Below, piece after piece: positions 55,636 to 63,974 of a stretch of DNA of 64,000 nucleotides. A program made the translations under genes and the position numbers. Every line of letters starts with the position of its first letter. Positions within the stretch are counted from its first letter, which is position 1. Source of the DNA: Prauserella flavalba (GTDB lineage: Bacteria; Actinomycetota; Actinomycetes; Mycobacteriales; Pseudonocardiaceae); NCBI RefSeq assembly GCF_003202235.1, contig NZ_MASU01000001.1, positions 186,001 through 250,000 of the forward strand, read 5' to 3'. The notes beneath the pieces are model-generated. The model searched no databases. It worked only from the letters and a program-made list of their open reading frames with translations, and was not told the origin of the DNA.

Positions 55636-56251
55636 GAAGATGGGGCGGGAAGTCCAACAACAGGTAGTCCCTCGCACGCTTGTTGGTCTGGGCCCCACCC
55701 ACATGCACCGAATGCAGGATCCCGTTGTAGACCAGGTCCCATAGTTCCTGGTTCTGCTGCAAGGCAAAAGTCTTCACACGCACCGACCCACCGTGCTTAT
55801 CGGTCATATCGATGACGTGCGCGGCGCCGTCGACAAAGACTTTGACGGCCGTCAGGTCATAGGTCTTGATGAAGATACCCTTTCCGATGCCGAGCCAATC
55901 CGCCCCAGCGGACATTCTTCCAGTACGCCCGGTCAGCAGGAACACGAACGGCCAGGGCGACAATATCAGCCAAATCCACCAGTACACGATCCAGCCGAAC
56001 CCGGCCTCTCGGATGACGCAAAAAACAACGCCTATCAGGGTCAAGGTAATACCCGCCATCAAGCGGCCCATGCGATCAGGGTAGAACCATTCGAGGATTC
56101 TCCCTTCGCCGGGAGGCGGCTGCATGACCTTCGAGATCCCGGCTTTCTGGCGACGACCGGGCTTGACACCCTCCCAATCCAGCGGAGCACGCGGAGGGCG
56201 CGGCTCGCCCGTCCACAGGTCGGGTTTCGGAGGAAGGCTAGCGGTATCCAC
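55604..56251 (-). CDS. Membrane protein paralogue 2 (candidate immunity protein), C-terminus altered
   Basis: A 215-aa paralogue of 54950-55573 and 56292-56915: MDTASLPPKPDLWTGEPRPP, WFYPDRMGR, two membrane helices, GADWLGIGKGIFIKTYDLTA and VYNGILHSVHVGGAQTNKRA. Where the other copies end PPHLRA-stop, this one runs on through PPHLRNRQGGQGCR, because its stop was lost in the fusion with the effector remnant and it now reads that DNA in another frame. GTG start aligned with the ATG of the others. Confidence 0.8.
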   Translation of the reverse strand: MDTASLPPKPDLWTGEPRPPRAPLDWEGVKPGRRQKAGISKVMQPPPGEGRILEWFYPDRMGRLMAGITLTLIGVVFCVIREAGFGWIVYWWIWLILSPWPFVFLLTGRTGRMSAGADWLGIGKGIFIKTYDLTAVKVFVDGAAHVIDMTDKHGGSVRVKTFALQQNQELWDLVYNGILHSVHVGGAQTNKRARDYLLLDFPPHLRNRQGGQGCR

Positions 56252-56291
56252 CCTCTCTGCTATTCTCCTTTACGACACGGAACCGAACAGC

Positions 56292-56915
56292 TTAGGCGCG
56301 CAGGTGGGGCGGGAATTCGAGCAAGAGGTAGTCCCTCGCACGCTTGTTGGTCTCCGCCCCGCCCACATGCACCGAATGCAAGATACCGTTGTACACCAGG
56401 TCCCACAATTCGTGGTTCTGCTGCAGTACAAAGGTTTTTACCCGGAGCCCCGCACCGTGCCTGTCTAGCATCTCAATTGCAGGCGCTGGACCATCAATAA
56501 AGACCTTTACCGACGTCAATTCGTACGTCTTCACGAAGACGTCCTTTCCGTACGCCAGCCAGTCCGCGCCAGCTGACATCCGCTCATTTCGTCCAGCGAG
56601 CAAGAAGACGAAGGGCCATGGAAGCGCGATCAGCCACAGCCAGATGTTTCCGATCCAGCTAAATCCCCAGTCTCTGATCACGTAGACCGCAAGTACGACG
56701 AGTGATCCGAACAGTCCGGCAATGAAACGCGTCGAGCGGTCGGGGTAAAACCATTCAAGCAACCTGCCCTCACCAGCTGGGGGCTGAGGAGCCTTCGAGA
56801 TCGCGGATTCACGACGACGGCCAGGCTTGCTGTTATTCGGATCCAGCGGTGCGCCTGGAGGGCGTGGCTCGCCGGACTGAAGATCAGGTTTCGGGGGAAG
56901 ATTCGCTATATCCAT
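56292..56915 (-). CDS. Membrane protein paralogue 3 (candidate immunity protein)
   Basis: A 207-aa protein with the same layout as its two downstream paralogues; MDIANLPPKPDLQSGEPRPP, WFYPDRSTR, two helices (IAGLFGSLVVLAVYVIRDWG; LWLIALPWPFVFLLAG), then AGADWLAYGKDVFVKTYELT and VYNGILHSVHVGGAETNKRA. It begins 9 bases after the effector stop, with GGGGG as ribosome site, so it is the cognate partner of the intact effector. Variation among copies is greatest in the helices and the middle, least in the last 40 residues. Confidence 0.82.
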   Translation of the reverse strand: MDIANLPPKPDLQSGEPRPPGAPLDPNNSKPGRRRESAISKAPQPPAGEGRLLEWFYPDRSTRFIAGLFGSLVVLAVYVIRDWGFSWIGNIWLWLIALPWPFVFLLAGRNERMSAGADWLAYGKDVFVKTYELTSVKVFIDGPAPAIEMLDRHGAGLRVKTFVLQQNHELWDLVYNGILHSVHVGGAETNKRARDYLLLEFPPHLRA

Positions 56916-56924
56916 CAGCACCCC

Positions 56925-58184
56925 CTAGAACAAGTCGCCAAAGAAGTCACCGGCCGCCTTTCCCGCCTTGCCGATCGCGTTGCCTGCGTCAGAAAGACGA
57001 TCTCCCGCCCAATCCACGGCGCCACTTGCGGCGTCGACAATGTCGTCGCCCCACTCCTCAATGGCAAAACCGACTCCCGCTGAAACCAGCGCACCACCTG
57101 CCACGGCCCAGCCTACCGGCCCACCAGCGGCGGCAACGCCCGCAGTGGCCAGCGAACCGGCAACGAAGCCGCCGACGCCAGAGACAACCGCCGTCGTCGG
57201 ATCCTTACCAGTGCTGATGTCGAATCCGACTCCAGCGGCGGTAATAAGCCCTCCAACAACTGGGAGCTTACTGCCCGCCTTTGCTGCGCCGCGCAGAACG
57301 CTGTTTCCGATGGGCTTGGCGGCTTTATTGAAATCCATTCCTAGATTGAGGAATCTTTTCGCGCTGTCCGGCAGCCTGTCGACCATGCGGGCCGTTCGCG
57401 TGGCGACCGCCTTGTTGAGCTCTGCTTGTTTGGCGAGTCGCCGCTCGATCTCCAAGGCGTCGGCGCGGACCTGCGCGAACGGGCTCGTCCGGCCGCTCTT
57501 GGCATAGGCCGCGGCTCGCTCGATCGCCGGATCCATCGCCCTCGCCGCAGCTCGGAAGTTGCTCGTGCGCTGTGCGACGGCGCCCGCCAGCCCGGTCGAG
57601 ATGTCGGCAATGTTGATCGGCGCCTTTTCCGCATATCCCTTCGCGAACTTGACGAAGGTGTTCTGCGAATCGATGAAGCGCTGCCGCGCCGGGGTCGCAA
57701 CGCGTTCGGCCTCGACATACGCCTTGACCTGCTGCGCGTGAGCGGACTGCGCTTGCGTCGCTTGGTCGTGGATCTGCTGCTGACGTGGCGTGGGTTCCTT
57801 GTCGGTGGGCAGGGGAGCCGGAGCGGCCGGTGCCGGCCCGGGTTCCTGAATGACGTGGCCGTTGACGGTCAGGCCGCCCGCGCGGGCGATCTCGAGTGCC
57901 TGCGCCATCCGCGACTTCGCAGTGTCGACGTCGTCGGCGTGCGAGTTCAGGGCGGCGGTGGTGCCGTTGAGGTCACCGACCAGGTCATCGATCTGCTGAC
58001 CGAACCGGGTCATCGTCGACCGGAAGCCGTCAGACGCTGGCCCGGTCCACGTCGACTCCGAGTCACCGCGGGCTCCATAAACCTGCGAGCCCGTTCCGTG
58101 TGCCTCGCCTGCTCGGACCGACAACCACTGCGCCACCGCGCGGATGCTCGCCGCATCCGACTTGATCTCGGTATCGATCGGCAT
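56925..58184 (-). CDS. WXG100-like type VII secretion effector with glycine-zipper C-terminus
   Basis: A 419-aa protein. Residues 1-105 are a helical-hairpin WXG domain with W46-T-G48 in STWTGPASDGF. About 115-150 is a Pro-rich linker; 150-290 is helical and charged; about 295-375 has glycine-zipper hydrophobic segments (PVVGGLITAAGVGF; VSGVGGFVAGSLATAGVAAA; PVGWAVAGGALVSAGVGFAI) that could insert in a membrane. It ends AIGKAGKAAGDFFGDLF. No enzymatic toxin motif is seen, so a pore-forming effector is the best guess. It follows an EspC-like gene and precedes three candidate immunity genes. Confidence 0.82.
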   Translation of the reverse strand: MPIDTEIKSDAASIRAVAQWLSVRAGEAHGTGSQVYGARGDSESTWTGPASDGFRSTMTRFGQQIDDLVGDLNGTTAALNSHADDVDTAKSRMAQALEIARAGGLTVNGHVIQEPGPAPAAPAPLPTDKEPTPRQQQIHDQATQAQSAHAQQVKAYVEAERVATPARQRFIDSQNTFVKFAKGYAEKAPINIADISTGLAGAVAQRTSNFRAAARAMDPAIERAAAYAKSGRTSPFAQVRADALEIERRLAKQAELNKAVATRTARMVDRLPDSAKRFLNLGMDFNKAAKPIGNSVLRGAAKAGSKLPVVGGLITAAGVGFDISTGKDPTTAVVSGVGGFVAGSLATAGVAAAGGPVGWAVAGGALVSAGVGFAIEEWGDDIVDAASGAVDWAGDRLSDAGNAIGKAGKAAGDFFGDLF

Positions 58185-58202
58185 TGTTCCCCCAGAGACT
58201 TC

Positions 58203-58487
58203 TCAGCGTCCACTGGCCTTCTCGACATCGGCACGGCTGTCCTGCTCGGCCGATTCATAAGCCTCACGACCAGAGGCGACCGCATCACCAGCGGCACCAC
58301 ATCCCTCGACCACGCCGGCGAGCGAGGTCGACAACGCACCCACGAGCCCACTGACGACGCCGCTGATCTCACCCGCACTGGGCGGTGGCGGCGGAGAAGC
58401 CGCGCCTTCTTCCAGGGAGTTGGCGCCGTTGCGGAGCTTCGAGGCGATGCCGTCGAGGCTTCCCGGGTCGGCTGCGTATCCGTTCAC
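58203..58487 (-). CDS. EspC-like type VII secretion substrate/partner
   Basis: A 94-aa helical protein. GTG at 58487 after GGAGGGA gives MNGYAADPGSLDGIASKLRN; helix-turn-helix hairpin; near the C-terminus AYESAEQDSRADVEK holds the YxxxE form of the type VII export signal. Short WXG-type partners of this kind pair with the N-terminal domain of the larger effector for export. It overlaps the upstream gene by 4 nt and is 18 bases from the effector gene. Confidence 0.8.
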   Translation of the reverse strand: MNGYAADPGSLDGIASKLRNGANSLEEGAASPPPPPSAGEISGVVSGLVGALSTSLAGVVEGCGAAGDAVASGREAYESAEQDSRADVEKASGR

Positions 58488-58837
58488 GACCGTCCCTCCG
58501 ACACAGGCGCGTCCTGCCGCTGTTCGTCGGGCAGCACGGCATTCCACAGGACCTCAGCGGCCCCGCTGCCTGTGACGATCTGTTCCAGGTATTCGCCGCG
58601 CACCGAGAGCCACGGCTGCCGCTCTCCGCATCCTTCGACGAGTGCTTGCAATGACGTGTACGCCAGAACGACCAGGCGCCCGTCCTCAAGGCGCCGGAGT
58701 TCGACGGTCGCTTCCGCATCCCCTTGTTGCACTCGTTCGGAGGGGAGGTAGACCGCGTCGCCCTCCGGAGCGCTCTCGGTCAGTCCGATCACCGGCGGTG
58801 TCGGCACATTCCGTCCTGTTGAGTCGTCGCCGGGCAC
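58484..58837 (-). CDS. SAV_915 / SseB-like protein of the type VII effector operon
   Basis: A 117-aa soluble protein with PPVIGLTESAPEGDAVYLPS at the start and LRRLEDGRLVVLAYTSLQAL, GERQPWLSVRGEYLEQI in the core, the SseB-N-like fold often found beside WXG proteins in actinomycetes. GTG start after GAGGGGAGACGAC. Role unknown, possibly chaperone or regulator. First gene of the operon; the stop overlaps the next start (GTGA). Confidence 0.75.
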   Translation of the reverse strand: MPGDDSTGRNVPTPPVIGLTESAPEGDAVYLPSERVQQGDAEATVELRRLEDGRLVVLAYTSLQALVEGCGERQPWLSVRGEYLEQIVTGSGAAEVLWNAVLPDEQRQDAPVSEGRS

Positions 58838-58972
58838 GTCGTCTCCCCTCGTCGCTGCCCAGTTCAGAGGTCATGGCCTGTGACCAGGCAACATGACGTC
58901 CCCGCTCTCTGGCGGAGGCTAACACGAGGTGACGCGGTGTTCCTTGGTTCTCACTCAAAGCGACCGGGTGGA

Positions 58973-59701
58973 TCAGCTCAGCCGGTAGATCGAGACGTGT
59001 TTCGTGCTCGTCGCGTCGAACGGTCCGCGGTCCCAGTCCCCGCACCGCTGACCGGGTTGGAGGCCCGCCAGCTGTGCCATCAGGTCGAGTTCCGCCGGCC
59101 ACGCGTAGCGGAGCGTCACCGGGCGCAGTCGGTGACCTTGTTCGTCCACGGTCACGTGCTGGGAGTGGACACGCTGGTTCACGGGGTCGTGCCGTGCGAT
59201 CTCGTAGCTCGCCGAGTCCTCGGTGACCGCGAGCGTTTGCACTCGCCGATCGAATCGGCTCGGGTCGGGGACGAAGCACTCCAGCACGAACGAGCCGCCA
59301 GGCTCCAGAGCTCCGGCCACGGCGCGGAAGCAGTCGACCTGCCTGGCCTGGGTGAGCAGGGCGAAGAAGCTGTTGGCCACCACGTAGACCAGCCGGAACC
59401 GGCCGTCCACGGGAACGTCGGCCATGTCCCCGATGGTGACAGGAATGGCCCGCCCACTCGGTTTCTCGCGCAGCCGCGCCACCATCGCCTCGGAGGCATC
59501 GACGCCGACCACCTCGACGCCGCGTGCGGCGAGGGGTAGCGCCACCCGGCCGGTCCCGATCCCCAGTTCCAGCGCCCGCCCGCCGTACGCGAGATCCGCG
59601 AGCAGGTCGACAGCGGGCGACACGCCGGAACCGCCGAACAGCTCGTCGTACACCGGCGCCCACGCCTCGCCGTAGGCAGCTGGATCGTCGAATCCCGTCA
59701 C
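58973..59701 (-). CDS. Class I SAM-dependent methyltransferase
   Basis: A 242-aa methyltransferase. SAM motif I is ALELGIGTGRVALPLA (about 44-59), motif II VVGVDASEAMVARLRE, acidic IGDMADVP. GTG start overlaps the SDR stop (GTGA), so the two are a coupled pair. Substrate unknown; an O- or N-methylation tailoring step is likely. Confidence 0.87.
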   Translation of the reverse strand: MTGFDDPAAYGEAWAPVYDELFGGSGVSPAVDLLADLAYGGRALELGIGTGRVALPLAARGVEVVGVDASEAMVARLREKPSGRAIPVTIGDMADVPVDGRFRLVYVVANSFFALLTQARQVDCFRAVAGALEPGGSFVLECFVPDPSRFDRRVQTLAVTEDSASYEIARHDPVNQRVHSQHVTVDEQGHRLRPVTLRYAWPAELDLMAQLAGLQPGQRCGDWDRGPFDATSTKHVSIYRLS

Positions 59702-60534
59702 CGCTCAGCCCTGGGGCGCCAGCGGCCGAAACCGCCTTCGGTGTTGATGACCTGACCCGTGACCCAGCGGGCTTCGTCGGTCACCAGCCAGCCGATCAGC
59801 CGGGCCGGGTCGTCGGGCTCACCGAAACGGCCGAACGGGAACATCGGCGCCGTCACACGCCACATGTCCTCGGTCAGGTAGCCGGTGTCGACCGGACCGG
59901 GATTGACCGTGTTGAGCCGGATTCCCTGGTCGGCCAACTGGTCGGCGAGCGTGACCGTGACGCCCGCCAGCGCGGCCTTCGCGGCCGCGTACGCGACCTC
60001 GCCCGGCATCGGCCCGAGGTCCTGCCCCGACGTCAGGAAGATCGCCACTCCGCCCGGGCGCCCGTCATGCTGGTTCGCGAACGCCTGCGCGAGCAGGATG
60101 CTGGAGCGGGCGTCGACGGCCCAGTGCCGGTCGAGCTCGACGGCCGTGAGCTCGCCGAGCGGCCCGTCTGCACCGCTCAGCGCGTGGTTGCACACGAGGA
60201 CGTCCACGTGCCCGAACTCGGCCACGGCCGCGTCGAGGACTCGTTGCGGCGTCTCGGGTTCGGCGAAATCAGCGGCGACGTGCGCGAGCCGGGCCCCCTC
60301 GCCCGTGAGGCACGAGCGAACGCCGTCGAGCACCGCGTCGAGGTCGTCGGCTCCCCACGCCTGCTCGCGATCGTGCGGCTGGAAGTGCTGGAGGAACACG
60401 TTCGCGCCGTATGCTGCGAGTCGACGGGCGATGGCGTAACCGATGCCGCCGCGACGGCTCACGCCGGTCACGACCGCGACCCGGCCCTCCAGCGGTCGAC
60501 GTTCTCGTTCCAGCTCGCTCATCGCCGTGATCAT
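59698..60534 (-). CDS. SDR family oxidoreductase
   Basis: A 278-aa SDR of the SDR/KR type: AVVTGVSRRGGIGYAIARRL at the nucleotide site (a variant of TGxxxGIG with insertion), VCNHALSG in place of NNAG, and YAAAKAALAG as the active-site YxxxK. GPVDTGY and INTEGGFGRW complete it. Two starts are possible (60534, 60522); neither has a clear ribosome site. Coupled to the methyltransferase. Confidence 0.85.
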   Translation of the reverse strand: MITAMSELERERRPLEGRVAVVTGVSRRGGIGYAIARRLAAYGANVFLQHFQPHDREQAWGADDLDAVLDGVRSCLTGEGARLAHVAADFAEPETPQRVLDAAVAEFGHVDVLVCNHALSGADGPLGELTAVELDRHWAVDARSSILLAQAFANQHDGRPGGVAIFLTSGQDLGPMPGEVAYAAAKAALAGVTVTLADQLADQGIRLNTVNPGPVDTGYLTEDMWRVTAPMFPFGRFGEPDDPARLIGWLVTDEARWVTGQVINTEGGFGRWRPRAER

Positions 60535-60570
60535 GACATGCGGCGTGGTTCGAACGGAGGCGATTTCACC

Positions 60571-61219
60571 GTGCGCTCCGTGTGGGACTCGCTCAAGGTC
60601 GTGCTGACCCGGTTGTGCGACGAGCAACCCGAAGTGCTGTTCGGCTACCCCGATCCGCGCGTGGACGAGGACCGCAGACCGCCGTTCTGCGTTCGGCTCG
60701 CGCCGTGGGCGGTGCGCACTGCCGAGGAGCTGCACGCCCGGTTCGGCTCCGACGTGCGACTGAGCGTGGGGCTGCTGCCCTATCCGCAGCGGGAGACCGC
60801 GGAGCTGATCGTGCCGACGTTCGAGGACACATCGCACAGCGACGATCTGGGAGTGGAGCTGGACGGGCCGCTGTCGATCCGGTCCGGCCACACCGGTAGG
60901 CACGGGCTGCGCGTCACCAACCGCGCCGGCGCCAGTGTGACCGTCAGGACGAACGGGAAGTTGACGGCTGTGGTGGTGGATCCCGGCACCGATCGTGCGG
61001 TGGGTGGGTTCGCCGGCGCCCAGCGTCAGCCGCTGGTGCGGTTCCCAATCCTTGGCGGGGCGACGCGGGTGATCCCGCTGCTCGTCGGCACGGCGAGCTT
61101 CGATCCGGCGCTCGGTTACGCGATTTCCCCCGGGCGAGTGGGCCCTTCGCGCCGTCGTCGCGCTGGAGGAGGGGCGTCGGCTGCTGACGCCTGCGCTGCC
61201 GTTCACCGTCACCGAGTAG
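60571..61219 (+). pseudogene. Conserved actinobacterial protein, frameshifted near the 3' end
   Basis: GTG at 60571 follows GGAGG at 10 nt. The first about 185 codons read MRSVWDSLKVVLTRLCDEQP through VGTASFDPALGYAI in one frame; the natural continuation PPGEWALRAVVALEEGRRLL ... PFTVTE-stop lies in the next frame, from about 61127 to 61219. The switch is at the T3C5 run near 61124-61131 and is explained by one extra base. The protein is a soluble beta-rich family of unknown function. Real mutation or sequence error cannot be told apart here. Confidence 0.75.
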
Positions 61220-61780
61220 CTACGGCTCCCGCCAGCCCGCCCTCGCGAGGATCTCGAAGATCACCGGGCGTTTGGCCTCGGCGTAGTAGTTGATGTCCCG
61301 CCATTCGCGTTGGGCCAGCTCGCGTTTGGTGGCCTCGTACAGCTCGCGGTCGGCCGCGTCGGCGCGGAGCCGGTCACGGAAGGCCAGGTACCGGTGCACC
61401 TCGACGTCGTCGGGTGGGTAGCAATGCAGGTTCACGGGCTCGCCGGGTTCACCCGCGCGGAAGCAGCGGTGGCCCGGTTCCCGGACCCGCAGGTCGTAGC
61501 CTGCCGCTTCGAGATCGGGCCGGTACGCCTGCTCGTCGTCGGGGTCGGCGATGCCCACCACGATGTCGATGATCGGTTTCGCCGCGAGACCCGGCACGGA
61601 CGTGGAGCCGATGTGCTCGATGAGTCGCGCCCGCTCTCCGAGGATGCTGCGCAGCTCGGCGGCGCGGGCCTCGAAGCGCGCTGGCCAGGCGGGGTCGTAG
61701 TCGGCCAGGGTGACCGTGGCCGGGCGCAGGCCGTGCACGAGCATGCCGGAGAGCTTGTCGTCGTCGAGTTCATCGGGCAT
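61220..61780 (-). CDS. GrpB family (UPF0157) nucleotidyltransferase-fold protein
   Basis: A 186-aa protein with VTLADYDPAWPARFEARAAE, LIEHIGSTSVPGLAAKPIID and IVVGIADPDD, the GrpB/dephospho-CoA-kinase C-terminal domain pattern (the D..P.W, HIGSTSVPGL and KPIIDI motifs). Function of the free-standing form is unknown. Its stop abuts the end of the frameshifted gene. ATG at 61780. Confidence 0.9.
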   Translation of the reverse strand: MPDELDDDKLSGMLVHGLRPATVTLADYDPAWPARFEARAAELRSILGERARLIEHIGSTSVPGLAAKPIIDIVVGIADPDDEQAYRPDLEAAGYDLRVREPGHRCFRAGEPGEPVNLHCYPPDDVEVHRYLAFRDRLRADAADRELYEATKRELAQREWRDINYYAEAKRPVIFEILARAGWREP

Positions 61781-61794
61781 GGGCGCGACCTCCT

Positions 61795-62199
61795 TCAGAC
61801 CGCCGCCACGGCTTCGACCTCCACGAGCTGGTCGTCGTAGCCCAGCGCAGCCACGCCCAGCAGTGTGCTCGGCGCGTCGTGCTTGCCGAACCGGTCACGC
61901 ACCACCTCCCACGCCGACACGAGGTCGGCCTGGTTCGCCGAGGCCACGTACACCGTGGTCTTGAGTACGTCGGTGAGTTCGGCGCCCGCCTCGGCGAGCG
62001 CGGTTTCGAGGTTGTCCATCACCTGCCGCGCCTGGCCGGCGAAGTCACCGGGGGCGACGGTGTTGCCCTCGGCATCCAGCGGGCACGCGCCCGCGGCGAA
62101 GATCAACCGGTCGGCTCGCAGGGACACCGCCGAGGCGTAGGCGTACTCGGCAACGGACGACAACCGGGAGCTACGGACAAGTCGGACAGCATCGGTCAC
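61795..62199 (-). CDS. RidA family protein (cytosolic)
   Basis: A 134-aa protein of the YjgF/YER057c family: FAAGACPLDAEGNTVAPGDF, AGQARQVMDNLETALAEAGA, VLKTTVYVASANQADLVSAW. The key arginine of true RidA imine deaminases near the C-terminus (C.R or R.) is not seen, placing it in an Rid2/3-like subgroup. GTG start. A second, Tat-exported RidA is at 17960-18613. Confidence 0.87.
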   Translation of the reverse strand: MTDAVRLVRSSRLSSVAEYAYASAVSLRADRLIFAAGACPLDAEGNTVAPGDFAGQARQVMDNLETALAEAGAELTDVLKTTVYVASANQADLVSAWEVVRDRFGKHDAPSTLLGVAALGYDDQLVEVEAVAAV

Positions 62200-62282
62200 G
62201 GTTCACACGCTATCCGCGGCCGCAACCGAATTCCGCGATCGGATCGTTGCCTCCGGCTTCCGGCATTTCTCATAATCGGGAC

Positions 62283-62771
62283 ATGGCCAGCGCGGCACTG
62301 ACCGGCGCGACCCGGCTGCCGGACGGCGTCTGGGTCCGGGGGCGTGGCCTGGGCAAACCCTGGCCGGAAGGGCCGCCTCCCGAGTTCGGGCTCTACCTCG
62401 GCGCGACCATCCTCCGCCGCCGCCACGGTGCCGCGCTCGTCTGGGAGCACGAATGGGTGTGGTGGGTGGACGGCTGGCTGCCCTCGGACTGGCCGGGCGC
62501 GGCAGCCAGCATCGTCGCCCTGCACGAGCGTGCGAGGTCCGGCGCCGCCGTGGAGGTCGCCTGCCACGGCGGCGTCGGCCGCACCGGCACCGCCATCGCG
62601 TGCATGGCGACGCTCGGCGGGCTCACCCCGCGCGAGGCGTTCGCGTGGACCCGCAGGAACTACCACCGCTGGGCCGTCGAGGCGCCGTGGCAACGCGCCT
62701 GGATCACCTGGTTCGCCCGCAACGCGGAACTCAGCCGTCCAGGACCTTCCGCAGCCGGGCCGGAGCTTTGA
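62283..62771 (+). CDS. Protein-tyrosine phosphatase (dual-specificity-like)
   Basis: A 162-aa protein with the phosphatase P-loop CHGGVGRTG (CX5R, about residues 96-104), general-acid region near VDGWLPSDW, and helices after. ATG at 62283 with CATAAT 6 nt upstream (leaderless). Overlaps the convergent MmcQ gene by 41 nt. Substrate unknown. Confidence 0.85.
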   Translation: MASAALTGATRLPDGVWVRGRGLGKPWPEGPPPEFGLYLGATILRRRHGAALVWEHEWVWWVDGWLPSDWPGAAASIVALHERARSGAAVEVACHGGVGRTGTAIACMATLGGLTPREAFAWTRRNYHRWAVEAPWQRAWITWFARNAELSRPGPSAAGPEL

Positions 62772-63069
62772 GCCGCCAGGACTCCTCGATCAGCTCGGTC
62801 AGCTGACCGGCGTCGACGAGTTCGAGGTTCACCAGGATCGCCCCGTACCCGTCGTAGTGCGGGGTCGTGTAGAACGCCGCGTCGCCGGACTCCAGCAGCG
62901 CGGCCTTCTCGTCGAGCCCGCACATCAACACCAGCCCGCCCTCGGCCTCGGTCCGCAGGCGGGCGAAGCCCTTGCCCGCGACCTTCAGCGACGGCGTGCG
63001 ATACCACGTCGATTCCTCGACCTCCGGCAGCTTCGTGCCGATGGCCACCACGTCTTCCCACGTCGGCAT
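62731..63069 (-). CDS. MmcQ/YjbR family DNA-binding-like protein
   Basis: A 112-aa protein starting MPTWEDVVAIGTKLPEVEES and with WYRTPSLKVAGKGFARLRTE, TTPHYDGYGAILVNLELVDA, ending RLKAPARLRKVLDG, the double-wing fold of MmcQ/YjbR. Function unknown. Confidence 0.87.
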   Translation of the reverse strand: MPTWEDVVAIGTKLPEVEESTWYRTPSLKVAGKGFARLRTEAEGGLVLMCGLDEKAALLESGDAAFYTTPHYDGYGAILVNLELVDAGQLTELIEESWRLKAPARLRKVLDG

Positions 63070-63190
63070 GGACCGATTCTCCCGCCATCGCATCCGGCCG
63101 GAAGGCCATCGGCCGGATGGCCGATGCGGCAGTGGATCGACGGCCCTTCGACCGAGGTCAGGGCAGGTCAGCGGGCCATAGCTTGAGATC

Positions 63191-63919
63191 ATGACTTGGG
63201 CACAGCAAACGGCACTCGGATACGGGCTGCTCGGCTTTCTCGTGGTGTGGGGCACGCTGCTCGTTCCCCAGGTGCTGACGCAGTACGCGCGCTTCGGCCG
63301 CGTGCTGCCCAAGCGCATCGCCGTGACGGCGGGGGTCACGCTCTACGCGTGCCTCGCATTCGCGGTGGTGCTGCTGCCGCTGCCGGGGCCGGGTACCCCG
63401 CCGCTCGCGCAGCCCGTGCAGCTCGTGCCCTTCCAGTGGGTCACCGACATCGGCGCCGAGCTGGCGAAGCATCATGAACCCGCCTCGGCCGCCCTGTTCA
63501 CGCAGACCTTCCAGCAGCTGGCGATGAACGTGCTGCTGTTCGTGCCGCTCGGGATCTTCGCCAGGGTGCTGTGGCGCCAGGGCGCCGCCCGCGCGGTGCT
63601 GCTCGGTTTCGGCGCGTCGCTGCTGATCGAGATCACGCAGGTGACGGCCAACTTCGGTACCGCACCCCAGGTGTACCGGATCTTCGACGTCGACGACCTC
63701 ATGAGCAACACGGCCGGCGCTCTGCTCGGCTGGATCGCCGCCGCGTTGTTCGTGGCGCTGCGCAGGCCGGTGCGCGCGGTCAGCTCGGCGGGCGCTGCCC
63801 CAGCCGAGCCTGCAACCGTGCCGGTGCCAGTGGGTCGACCTCACCGAGCCGGGCCAGTCTCGCCTGCCTACGCTGCGCGTGCCGTCGCGCGGCCCGGCGG
63901 TCTTCGAGCGCGACCGTGA
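63191..63919 (+). CDS. VanZ family membrane protein
   Basis: A 242-aa protein with about five helices and the VanZ marks QLAMNVLLFVPLGIFARVLW, LLIEITQVTANFG, FDVDDLMSNTAGALLGW (the conserved R/D..D...N..G pattern). The last 50 residues are Ala/Arg-rich and overlap an antisense small gene. VanZ-like proteins affect envelope and glycopeptide sensitivity; the role here is unknown. Confidence 0.87.
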   Translation: MTWAQQTALGYGLLGFLVVWGTLLVPQVLTQYARFGRVLPKRIAVTAGVTLYACLAFAVVLLPLPGPGTPPLAQPVQLVPFQWVTDIGAELAKHHEPASAALFTQTFQQLAMNVLLFVPLGIFARVLWRQGAARAVLLGFGASLLIEITQVTANFGTAPQVYRIFDVDDLMSNTAGALLGWIAAALFVALRRPVRAVSSAGAAPAEPATVPVPVGRPHRAGPVSPAYAARAVARPGGLRARP

Positions 63920-63974
63920 ACGCCGCGGCCGTGAGGAACAGCACCGCGAGGCCGATGACCCATGCCAGTTGCAC
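63780..63974 (-). CDS. Small single-pass membrane protein
   Basis: A 64-aa protein from a GTG with AAGGGGGA 6 nt upstream: one helix (MQLAWVIGLAVLFLTAAAFT) and a strongly basic cytosolic tail (EDRRAARRHAQRRQARLARL). It overlaps the 3' end of the VanZ gene antisense. The ribosome site and topology support it; no family recognised. Confidence 0.6.
   Translation of the reverse strand: MQLAWVIGLAVLFLTAAAFTVALEDRRAARRHAQRRQARLARLGEVDPLAPARLQARLGQRPPS

Noticed and set aside
56252-56291. Second effector remnant before paralogue 2 (codons KLFGSVS-stop)
   Set aside because: Only a few residues resemble the effector end; similarity is too short to claim.
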